A DNA stretch of 11,265 bases from Smittium culicis (lineage: Eukaryota; Kickxellomycota; Harpellomycetes; Harpellales; Legeriomycetaceae): assembly GCA_001970855.1 (NCBI GenBank), contig LSSN01003353.1, positions 1 to 11,265 on the forward strand, read 5' to 3'. The translations under genes and the position numbers were made by a program. Below, piece by piece: positions 1 through 8,849 of the stretch. Under the pieces are notes generated by a model that saw only the letters and a program-made list of their open reading frames with translations, had not been told where the DNA came from and did not search any database. Every line of letters begins with the position of its first letter. The first letter of the stretch is position 1.

Positions 1-51
1 ATCCCTATTTTAAACTCATATTCCCTGTTACTCTGATTCAATATATTTATA

Positions 52-3000
52 ATGAGGCCTGGCACCTTTGGCAGTTTCTCTAAAAGGCGTAATTCTCCTC
101 AACAGTATCAACTACATACCTTCAATATCAGTCCTCAGCCTTCTTCAACGCACACTAGCGATGATCCATTAAAACCCAATCGAGAAGAAAACTTCTCTCT
201 TCTCCACAATTTCAACTCCCCTACCCAAAACGCTCCCATTTTCAACGATTCTGTCTCTGATTCAAGGATTTCTTTCGATGATTTCCCCTCATCCGACCCC
301 AACACCCCTTCCATTCCCTCTATGTCCGCTGTCCGTTCTATCAACATCAACGAGCCCGTATCATACCGAAAAAGCTACCCCACAAATATCGTCAAAAACA
401 ATAAATATAACTTATTCACTTTCCTCCCGAAAGTCTTGTATGAACAATTCAAATATTTTTTAAACTTATACTTTTTACTTGTCGCCCTCTCCCAATTCAT
501 TCCAAAGCTCAAAATTGGATACACAATCACCTATGTTGGCCCCTTAATATTCGTCCTCCTTGTCACCATGCTTCAGGAATTATACGATGATTACCTCCGC
601 AGAATTCGCGACCAAAAAGCAAACTCTCAATGCTACCAAATCTTTAGACCTGAATTCAACTCTGACTTCAAACCCCTCCCCAGCTACAAAATCCTAGTCG
701 GTGATATAATTCAAATTAACAAAAACGACCGAATTCCTGCTGATATCATCCTCCTCAAAACCTCTGAAGAAGGTGGCTCTTGCTTCGTCCGCACTGACCA
801 ACTCGATGGTGAAACTGATTGGAAGCATAAAAACGCCGTTTCAGTAACTCAAAATTTCCCTACTGATTACGAATTGCTCAACATATCAGGCCAAGTAAAC
901 GGTGATTCTTTATTTTCCATAGTTTAGATAAACATATTAAACTCATAATTGCCTACCCTCGCCACCCACCTGTATTTTTTCCTTAACTCATCCTTTTTCC
1001 TTCCCTATTTCTTTTTTTTTTTTTAATAGTTGAACTTCCCCATAAGGATATTTACTCTTTCAGTGGTAACATTTCAATTCAAAACTGTCTCCAATCCAGC
1101 CCTGGTAATACTTACTTAAACTCCCAAAGTACCAAAACTATCGGAATTGACATAAATAACACTATTTGGAAAGATTCTACTCTCGCCTCTGGAACCGCCA
1201 TTGGTTTTGTTATTTACACCGGAAAAGAAACCAGAGCTGAAATGAATACCAGTTTACCTCGTAACAAAGTTGGAATTCTCGACTCTGAAGTTAATTTTCT
1301 AACTAAAATACTCTTCTTCGTCACTCTTGTCATATCATTTGCCCTCGTTTTACTTGATGGGTTTAGAGGAAATTGGCCCATTACTATGTTTAGGTTTCTT
1401 ATCCTCTTCTCATCGATTATCCCCATAGGGTAACCACCTCTTATTTTTTTTTTAACCTGCCCACAATTATCTTTCTTTCTTTTTCTAATCCTTAATCTGA
1501 TTAATTTTTATGATTATATAAAAAATTTTTAGTTTGAGAGTAAATTTAGATCTGGGAAAAGCATATTATGGCTACCAAATTCAACATGATAAAGATATCC
1601 CAGAAACTATTGTAAGAACAAGTTCTATACCTGAAGAGCTAGGCAGACTCGAGTATTTAGTAACTGATAAAACTGGAACATTAACGTGCAACGGTAATTA
1701 CACCTTACTTTCCTCTCTACATATATTAGCCTGATATTAAATTTATCTTTATATTTTTACAATTTATCGTCCATTTTTATATTACTTTTAAATATTTTTT
1801 TTTTACTTTTTAATACTTCATTCATATCTAATGTGCACAAAGTTTCATAATCAATTATCTATATGTGCAATTTTTTTAATACAGAAATGCAAATGATGAG
1901 GATCCACTTGGGAAATATATCTTATAGTATCGATACTATGGATGAAGTTTACAACCAACTGAAATCTTATTATGACCTATTTATTTCAAACAACAATAAT
2001 ACAAAGCAAAGAATGCCCAGCGTAAATAAAAATGATGATTTTATCAGTGTTGATTTCAACGGTTTTAGTAAAAATAATCAAAATTTTAGGACGGATCAAA
2101 TAAAACAAACTTTTAATGTAGTTGAGTGTTTAGCTCTTTGTCACAATGTCACCCCAACTTCTGATTCGTCTGACTCATCCGATTTCTCTTCACAAGAACA
2201 TTCTTCTGATTTAAATATGACATACTCTGCTTCCTCGCCAGATGAGATTGCAATAGTAGAATGGACAAATAGCGTTGGTCTAACTCTAATCGATCGCTCT
2301 AGCGATGGAAGCAAAATCGTACTTGATTTTTTTGGATCTACACTCGAATACCACGTTTTAGACATTATTCCTTTTACCAGCGAGTCAAAACGTATGGGGA
2401 TCATCATTAGAGATTTACGAACAAATCAAATAAGCTTTATTCAAAAGGGCGCTGATTCAGTTATGCTCAGAATAATTACCTATACTGACTGGGTAGAAGA
2501 AGAAGTAAGTAATATGGCCCGTGAAGGGCTTAGGACCCTTATTGTTGGAAAAAAGAACTTGACTGAAGTTGAATATCTTGAATACAAAAAAAAACTTGAT
2601 CTTGCAAAACAACAAATGCACATGCGAAAAAGCTTAATAAACAAAGTTATCTCTGATTACTTGGAGTTTGACTTGTCTGTTGTATGTGTTACTGGTGTAG
2701 AAGATAAGTTACAGCCTGGTGTTCAAAACACTCTTGAACAAATGAGAAATGCAGGATTCAAAACTTGGATGCTTACTGGGGATAAAGTAGAAACTGCGAT
2801 TTGCATTGCAATTTCGACAAAATTGGTTGAAAAAACATCCAAATTTAAAGTTATCAGCATTTTTACTGACCACCTGGAACTCAAATACGAGCTTGATATG
2901 CTCTCAAACTTGACCTACAGCGTGTGCCTTGTTATTGATGGCCAGTCACTACAACTTTGCCTCGACCATTACCCGAATGAATTCATCGAAATTGCAACAA

Positions 3001-3887
3001 AGCTACAATGTGTAGTTTGTTGCAGGTGCTCACCAACCCAAAAGGGAGAAATTGTTGTGCTAATACAAAACGTTACTAAACGTCGTGTCGTAGCAATAGG
3101 CGATGGTGGAAATGATGTTGGCATGATCCAAGTAGCTAACGTTGGAATTGGTCTTATGGGAAAAGAGGGACAGCAAGCTTCATTAGCAAGCGACTTTGCT
3201 ATTACAAAATTCCACCATATGAGTAAGCTGATTTTATGGCATGGCCGTAATAGCTACAAAAGAAGTTGTACTTTGAGTCAGTTTGTGATCCACAGAGGTC
3301 TTATCATCTCCTTCATGCAGTTTGTATTCTCTGTTTTGTTTTATTATGCCCCAATTCCTTTATTTAATGGCGTACTTATTGCTGGATACTCTACTGTTTT
3401 TACAATGTTTCCCGTCTTCTTACTGGTCACTGACACCGATATTTCGGCCAGGAATGCAATCATTTATCCAGAGCTATACAGAGATTTAACGAAAGGTCGT
3501 TACCTGAACTTGAAAACATTTACAATATGGCTTCTTATTAGTGTATATCAAGGAACAATTATGGTTTACCTAGCCTTGAAATTTTTTGAACTAGAATTCA
3601 TCAACATTGTTTCGATTCTATTCACTGGCCTTATTCTAAACGAACTCTTGATGGTTATTATACAACTGCATATTATTACTAAAAATATGGTTCTTGCCCA
3701 AATTTTGTCGTTATCAATCTACTTTGCAAGCATGTACTTGCTGCCAAACTTTGATCTTGATTTCATCTTGTCTATGGGATTCGTTGCTCGTGTCGCAATC
3801 ATCACTGCCATTAGCTCCGTGCCGCTATTCATCCTCAAAATATTCAATAGGATATACCTTCCGCCTAGCTACTCTAAACTCGATTAA
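52..3887 (+). CDS. NEO1: P4-type ATPase (phospholipid flippase), Neo1/ATP9 class, four exons, complete
   Basis: Exons 52-901, 1030-1429, 1533-1693 and 1885-3887 join to 3,414 nt (1,137 residues plus stop), close to yeast Neo1. Residues 1-100 are a Ser/Pro/Asn-rich, probably disordered tail. RKSYPTN (106-112) opens the conserved part. Membrane segments lie at about 133-150, 156-173, 373-392, 402-423, 936-958, 963-986, 1013-1035, 1043-1065, 1071-1090 and 1096-1123. Visible motifs are DGET (252-255, actuator), DKTGTLT (Asp462 phosphorylated), SSPDE (587-591), KGAD (658-661, ATP site), MLTGDK (766-771), GDGGNDV (876-882) and a C-terminal PPSYSKL (1130-1136) as in ATP9/Neo1. Family knowledge: these enzymes flip aminophospholipids to the cytosolic leaflet of Golgi/endosome membranes, and Neo1 needs no Cdc50 subunit. 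The ATG follows an in-frame TGA at 34-36. Oddities: PISL reads PIGL (415-418), and a Ser/Asp-rich stretch at 563-578 precedes SSPDE. Family assignment is very secure; the exon 1/2 junction is less so. Confidence 0.95.
902..1029 (+). other. Intron 1 of the P4-ATPase gene (phase 1)
   Basis: This 128-nt intron starts GTGATT and ends in a T13 run followed by AATAG. It was chosen because joining base 901 to 1030 makes a Val codon (G|TT) and gives an ungapped match to animal ATP9 proteins as I remember them ([14 protein letters not shown], residues 281-294). Reading through would hit a stop at 925-927. The donor is weak. A better-looking GTAAAC donor at 895 pairs in phase 0 with an AG ending at 1046, but that join would drop eight residues. 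A CTTAAC-like branch site lies at 982-987. Confidence 0.75.
1430..1532 (+). other. Intron 2 of the P4-ATPase gene (phase 2)
   Basis: This 103-nt intron starts GTAACC and ends TTTTTAG. The exon 2 frame meets TAA at 1431-1433, so it must be removed. The join GG|T makes Gly417 inside the membrane-segment-4 motif and restores LRVNLDLG after the join. Branch-site candidates matching CTRAY are CTAAT at 1485-1489 and CTGAT at 1497-1501. Confidence 0.88.
1694..1884 (+). other. Intron 3 of the P4-ATPase gene (phase 1)
   Basis: This 191-nt intron starts GTAATT and ends TTTTTTTAATACAG. The join G|AA makes Glu471 and links DKTGTLTCN directly to [10 protein letters not shown], the order expected after the phosphorylation motif in Neo1/ATP9 proteins. 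Reading through reaches TGA at 1732-1734. A CTAAT branch-site candidate lies at 1828-1832. Confidence 0.92.
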
Positions 3888-3920
3888 ACACATGTCTTAG
3901 TTTTTTAAATAGTAGTTTTC

Positions 3921-3926
3921 AATAAA
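3921..3926 (+). promoter_or_regulatory. Candidate poly(A) signal of the P4-ATPase gene
   Basis: AATAAA begins 33 nt after the TAA stop, followed by T-rich sequence. The position is suitable for a short 3' UTR, but A/T hexamers are common in this window, so the call rests mainly on placement. Confidence 0.45.
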
Positions 3927-3945
3927 TAATCATTTTCTTATATTA

Positions 3946-3964
3946 AACTCAACTCAACTCAACT
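3946..3964 (+). repeat. Short tandem repeat, AACTC x 3.8
   Basis: Three exact copies of AACTC and a partial fourth lie about 60 nt past the flippase stop, in or just after its 3' UTR. It is a simple microsatellite-like run with no inferred role. Confidence 0.7.
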
Positions 3965-4635
3965 TGACACATCTATGTTTTCTTTTTTACTAGTCTTATA
4001 CCAACTAGAATTATATAAACGGTTCGCAATTATTTTTCATGATTTTTTATATTTTTTTGGATACGTTTGACGCTTTTAACACTTCCACCAAGCTCTAATC
4101 ATTAATATATTTTTTATAATAATTAATAGTTTTTTGTTATATATAAAAAAAGATCAATAAATGTTAAATTGTACATACGCATTTGCAATTTCCTTTTTTC
4201 GCCCTAATCCGTATACAACCTTTTTTCAGCCTTATGTATATATAGCCTTTTTCCTTTTCTTCTACCAAGTATGTTTATTATTATGATAAAGCTGTTTTTG
4301 GATAGCGGCAGTTGTCATAATTTGCTATAGAATGCAGAAAACCATCTTTATGATTAGACAAGTAAATTTGAATTTTTTCATATATGGTATATTATTTGGA
4401 GGGGCGAAACTTTTAATAATAAAAATTCGCTTATCATCGTTTTCAGGTTTAATTTTAATCTTAATAATCAATAATAACGAATTGGGTGCTTGATGCAAAA
4501 AAAAAAATTAGTTTTATCAGATTCACTTTCGCTAAATATATAATCCAAATAAAAGTTTAGTTTAGCTCTGATCCTTCCAAGATTCGCCCATATTTAGTAT
4601 AAATTTTGCAGGTTGGATAGCTTCGGGTTAGGGTA

Positions 4636-4667
4636 TGCATTTGGTAAAAAACATTTTACCAAATGCA
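4636..4667. repeat. Perfect 14-bp inverted repeat with 4-nt loop
   Basis: The left arm TGCATTTGGTAAAA (4636-4649) and right arm TTTTACCAAATGCA (4654-4667) are exact reverse complements around the loop AACA. The arms include G and C positions, so this is not merely an A/T palindrome. It is preceded by GGGTTAGGG (4625-4633). Its function is unknown: it could be an RNA hairpin, a transposon-footprint foldback or a protein-binding dyad. Confidence 0.9.
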
Positions 4668-4685
4668 CAATTTTAGGGAGAAAAC

Positions 4686-4700
4686 TTTTTTTTTTTTTTT
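4686..4700 (+). repeat. T15 homopolymer run
   Basis: Fifteen consecutive T residues lie 18 nt after the 4636-4667 hairpin. On the plus strand such a run could stop RNA polymerase III. It may equally be replication-slippage DNA, common in AT-rich genomes. Confidence 0.9.
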
Positions 4701-6097
4701 ACTAGCTTGCATATCCCACTTCAATTACACCGAGTTTTAGCTGTATTTTAAATAGCAATATTCCTCATTAACTGTAACTTTTGTCTTTTTAACTTATTTT
4801 AATCATAGTTTTCATATTTGAAGCACAGTTTCAAACTCCAAATAAAATTTTATTTATCTGATAAAAGTACTTGCTTTTAAACAGCAATAGTTTAAAAATG
4901 GCAGCTGAGAAAGAAAAATAAACCTCTTTTCCGTGTCTGAAAGTGTAAACGATTTTTACTCAAAAAACACCAAATTCGCATAAATTTAGTTTAATCTGTC
5001 CAAATTGACTAGTTTTGATTATTTTTTATTGAAAAATTTATACAATTGTTACACTTTTTTAAACTACAATTTTTGTATTTAACACATGATATATAATAAT
5101 AATATTGATCGTTTATATTCATTTCTTTCTTCTTTTTTTTTCATGCACCTTAGTTGTTATATTTTTGCATAAATTTCATTACACCCTTTTACGGGCGGTA
5201 GAATATTTTTGATCTACCAAATTAAGCCAATTGCGGTCGATTAAAATACTTTAATTTCATGTCTTATTCATTTATTGGTATAGTGTAATTAACAGCAAAT
5301 AATATATTTGCTTTTATATCATAAACGAATCATAAACTTGATATTTTTAATGATTTTTGTATAGGAAAGAGATATAACTATCACTATTTAATAATTTAAG
5401 AAATACATGGCTGTAAATTAAATTCAACCAATATGTTTATATCGATATAATAAATATATATTTAGCATTTTTGCGTTCAACAATCTCAGAAAAAACGAAT
5501 TTATTGACTCATTTATTATTTATAAGCAAGCATATTATTTCCTTCGATAATACAGTAAACCGATATTTCTTAAGGACTCGGAATTAAAGTATAATGGTCG
5601 AATACGGTTGGCATTATATATTCGGAAAGAGTGTATATATACAGCCTTCAGTCACATATTTTTTTAATATAATATAAAATCCAGATTTTCTTATAATAAC
5701 GTTGATGTAAAGATTTGCCTTCTATAAAAATATGATTTCTAAATATTAACATGATTTAAAAACTCCTGAATATTTTCTGCTATACTAAATTTATATACAA
5801 TGAGTATATATCTATAATTCACAAAAAAAAAAATTAGTTAATTGATTTACCTACTTATTTTTCATGTTTTTATCAAATTTTTATTCAAGTATGTCATTTT
5901 ATAAATTGAAATTTGTGGTATGGAAATATATATATAGCTTAAAAAAATGTTACGATCCCCGCATAAGATATAGCGATTCTAAAAACTAATAAACACATAA
6001 AATTTTTAAATTTTAAAATTATATAAAACCATTAGGGGGTGGGAGTGTAGATGATACTTTTTCTAAAATAAAAAATTGTGTTTTTCATCGATTTATA

Positions 6098-6805
6098 TTA
6101 TCCGAAAATATTCTTCTTTTTAATATGCTTTGAATCGTCATTTTGGTCTTTAAAATCATCGTAGCTTGATCTTATCAAAGTTTCATGGTTTAAATTTTCA
6201 TTATCAATAGTTGGCAGCATTAAATCCATTATATCAGATCTTGATTTACTCGTGAAGGAGTAATCTTGAAAGTACGCCTCTTTCATGATTACATTTTCAG
6301 GCACCTTGTATTTTGATATTTCTAGTGATATACGTTGAATCTGTTGCTTCAGATATTGATTTTCTTCAACCAATTGTGATACTGCATAATTCATTTCATC
6401 AAGTTTTAATGCGCGATACTCTAGATCTTTTACATACTGTTCTTTTCTTAAACGAAATGCTCGCTGTGCAGCCCTATTTCTCTCTGCTTTTATCGAGTTA
6501 TAGCTAATAATATGTCTGTGACTTGACGGTGAACGTAGATCTTTTTCAGCATATCTATTGTAATTTAATTTTTTAGATTGAAAATCACATAATAATTTAT
6601 TACTTGGCTCGTGACGTGTATCACCTGTTAAAAATTTATCGTTGTAGTTTTCATTACTGAAATTGACATCTCTATTGTTAGACATGACATCGTTATTGTA
6701 GTTAGATAACCCTTGAATGTGAATGTCTAGATTTCTTCTGGAGCTTTGACCAAGTTCTAAACATTGAAATTTGTTTTCAGGATTATTAATATCACAAAAA
6801 TCCAT
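6098..6805 (-). CDS. Yap/Pap1-like bZIP transcription factor, single exon
   Basis: This 235-residue protein carries one bZIP domain at about 105-165. The basic region NRAAQRAFR (110-118) has the NxxAQxxFR signature of fungal AP-1 factors, with Arg109 where Gln is usual. Spacing N110-x7-R118-x9-L128 is exactly that of bZIP proteins. The zipper d positions are L128, L135, V142, N149, I156 and I163; Asn at the fourth heptad is typical of the Pap1/Yap group. Residues 1-100 are Asn/Asp/Ser-rich with no known domain; the C-terminal part has acidic patches and KKK at 229-231. The only cysteines are 4, 15 and 73, so the Cys-rich redox domains of Yap1/Pap1 are absent. Expected role: dimeric, nuclear DNA binding at TTACTAA/TTAGTAA-like sites. 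The target stress or pathway cannot be told. The ATG is the first in the frame, after an in-frame stop at 6848-6850, and has A at -3. Confidence 0.9.
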   Translation of the reverse strand: MDFCDINNPENKFQCLELGQSSRRNLDIHIQGLSNYNNDVMSNNRDVNFSNENYNDKFLTGDTRHEPSNKLLCDFQSKKLNYNRYAEKDLRSPSSHRHIISYNSIKAERNRAAQRAFRLRKEQYVKDLEYRALKLDEMNYAVSQLVEENQYLKQQIQRISLEISKYKVPENVIMKEAYFQDYSFTSKSRSDIMDLMLPTIDNENLNHETLIRSSYDDFKDQNDDSKHIKKKNIFG

Positions 6806-6934
6806 TTTTTTTACAATTAAAAATAATATAATTAGTCTCTTGATATTTCAGATTTTAATAATATTTTTGGTATATTATTGTAATAAATTTTATCTTGTAA
6901 CTATATAATAGCTATTTCTTACACATATTCCCTT

Positions 6935-6942
6935 TATTTATA
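6935..6942 (-). promoter_or_regulatory. Possible TATA box of the bZIP gene
   Basis: The minus strand reads TATAAATA here, about 130 nt before the start codon. It fits the TATAWAW pattern and lies at a plausible distance for a fungal promoter, but such strings are frequent in this composition. Confidence 0.25.
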
Positions 6943-7071
6943 TAAATTTAAAACGGAAGCAACTACATCTAACCTAAAAAATAAATTGAATTATTCATAA
7001 ATAACTTCTGAAATACCTGCAAACCGCTATTTCTATTTATATTTTAATTTATTATTTTTCTACATGTATAG

Positions 7072-7106
7072 ATAATTGAATATTCATTGAATGAAATATC
7101 AATTAT
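7072..7106. repeat. Imperfect 35-bp palindrome upstream of the bZIP gene
   Basis: Arms 7072-7088 and 7090-7106 pair at 14 of 17 positions around a single central G, with three consecutive mismatches in the middle of each arm. The centre TTCATTGAATGAA is a perfect odd palindrome. It lies about 270 nt upstream of the bZIP start codon, so a dimeric regulator site is possible, though not shown. Confidence 0.7.
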
Positions 7107-8821
7107 TTTACCTATCGAGAATAAATGTTATAATTGTAGATATGATTACTAATAGAAAAAGAAGGCTTTAGAATGGTTTAAAATAAGAAAATTCCCTTCT
7201 TTTACTTCTTTCTTTAAGCATTATTATAATTCACAAAAAGAATTTTATGATTGTTCAAAATAGTACATTTTATCTGTAACGTTGGGTAATGAGGCCTTGT
7301 GATTAATTTTTAAGTTAAATTTAAATCTAGAAAACGAACTCCCAACACCTCTAGCTAGTATTTTTGACCTATTAATTGCTTAATAAACATATTTATGCAT
7401 AAAAATTGAGATTATTCTAGTTTTGATATCTAAAAACGGAATAGTAAAAAAGAAACTTGTTTTATCGAAAACTTATAAGACATGATACATTTTCAAATTT
7501 TTTTCTATTTTTGGTAGCAAAATAATTTTTATTCTAGGAATACATAAAAACACATCCAAAAAATATAATACATTTTAGATCGTACACAAAGGTCAAAAAT
7601 TATAGTTATTGATTTTGATTCTTTATTTTATGCAGAATGTATATTAAATGTACTAATAAAATCTAATTTTATCTTTAAATTCCATAAATTATTCGTATGA
7701 TCAAGTCAAATTTTCAAAATTCCTATAACACACGCTTAAACTTATACTAAAACATACAATTTTAAAAGAAATTGCTATTTTATTAAATTTGATATTAAAA
7801 TAACTCTTAGTTTATTTTCTTTATTCTTTTGCTCCAAATATGGTAGTTTCATTACAAAAATATTAAATATTACTAAACATGTATCTAACTATCTTTACCT
7901 AAAGATTTAAAACAAATTATGACCAAAACTGGAATTTATCTTCTTTAATAGTGAATTTTTTATTTGTAAAATCTAGATTCCCCAAAACTATTTCGGGAAT
8001 TTTTATTTTTATTTACTAAGTTATAATTTCAACTATCAGACTATATATTTAACCACTACTTTTTAGAATAAAACCAATTTTAAAAAATATGCCATTAATT
8101 ATATTAGAAATACACTGCAAAAATAATTGAAGATTAATGCTCTAAAAAATGATATTATAAATATAATGTAAAATTTCAACCCTTCAAAACAATAATATTA
8201 TTAATTAACATTACATTAAATTTTTAGGCTCAAATAATTAAAATAAATATATCTTTGAATTTTTGGATTTTTGGATCACAATAATTTTACAAAATGAAAT
8301 TTTCCAACAGTTTCTGTGATATATTTCGATATAAACATATTAAATTATTTTTGATTTTAATTATGTTAAATTTGGTTTGAAAAATTTATTAATTCAAAAA
8401 AAAATATAAAAATCAACAAAATTAATTTAAAACTTGGCTATTTATCAAATATAAGCGATTATTAAGGGATTTTTATAAAAATAATAGTAACTGGCAAAAG
8501 TTGTGATATAATTAGCGATTTACTTCGATTAACCTAAACAGTATTTATTATTATTATTATTTTATAATGTTTTTTTCATTAAACATACCTGTACTTTAGC
8601 TAATAAAGGTTAATATTTTTTGTAATATAAATAAAAGTTTAAATTTTACAATGAAATATTTCCAATAATTTCTTTTACGTAATAATAATTACAAATTGTT
8701 GATAAAAACAATTAAAAACTAGCTAAATGAGATAAAATTTTATTTTAATTTCAAAAAAATATCTAACACAACTATTACATTTACATGCTCTAAAAAAATC
8801 CTTATTTTTTTCTTTGATGAT

Positions 8822-8849
8822 ATTTAATTTTTAATAATTAAAATTAAAT
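8822..8849. repeat. 10-bp A/T-only inverted repeat
   Basis: ATTTAATTTT (8822-8831) and AAAATTAAAT (8840-8849) are exact reverse complements around an 8-nt loop. It contains no G or C, so chance is a reasonable explanation; it could extrude a cruciform in relaxed AT-rich DNA. Confidence 0.6.

Larger units (their letters stand above)
3888..6097. other. AT-rich spacer between convergent genes
   Basis: This is a 2.2-kb stretch where the flippase (+) and bZIP (-) genes point at each other, so it should carry both 3' ends. I see no long open frame, no tRNA B-box-like sequence and no rRNA or spliceosomal RNA signature. It contains the poly(A) candidate, the AACTC run, an interrupted 5+5-bp stem at 4404-4430, the perfect hairpin at 4636-4667, a T15 run, a 6-bp stem GGTAGA/TCTACC at 5197-5218 and a G-rich spot at 6035-6044. 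For the bZIP transcript, the nearest clear AATAAA on the minus strand is at 5880-5885, about 210 nt past its stop. Confidence 0.8.

Noticed and set aside
135..463. Short open frames overlapping exon 1 on both strands
   Set aside because: They are by-products of the C-rich, low-stop composition of exon 1, with no domain and no start context of their own.
902..1884. Frame breaks in the flippase read as a pseudogene
   Set aside because: All three breaks are removed by GT-AG introns with T-rich 3' ends; the exons sum to a multiple of three and every catalytic motif is intact.
2141..2407. 88-codon open frame on the minus strand
   Set aside because: It lies entirely inside flippase exon 4, whose plus-strand frame encodes conserved P4-ATPase motifs. 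The opposite-strand product resembles no family I know.
4625..4633. GGGTTAGGG as an interstitial telomere repeat
   Set aside because: Only one and a half TTAGGG units are present, with no array; a single occurrence is not evidence of a telomere.
5505..5511. TGACTCA, a perfect AP-1/Gcn4 site
   Set aside because: About one occurrence is expected by chance, and it lies downstream of both genes rather than in a promoter.
6313..6507. 64-codon plus-strand frame across the bZIP domain
   Set aside because: It is antisense to the well-supported basic region and zipper and encodes nothing recognisable.
7146..8019. TTACTAA (Yap response element) at 7146, 7870 and 8013 upstream of the bZIP gene
   Set aside because: A 7-mer with one C is expected several times in 11 kb at this base composition, so autoregulation cannot be argued from these alone.
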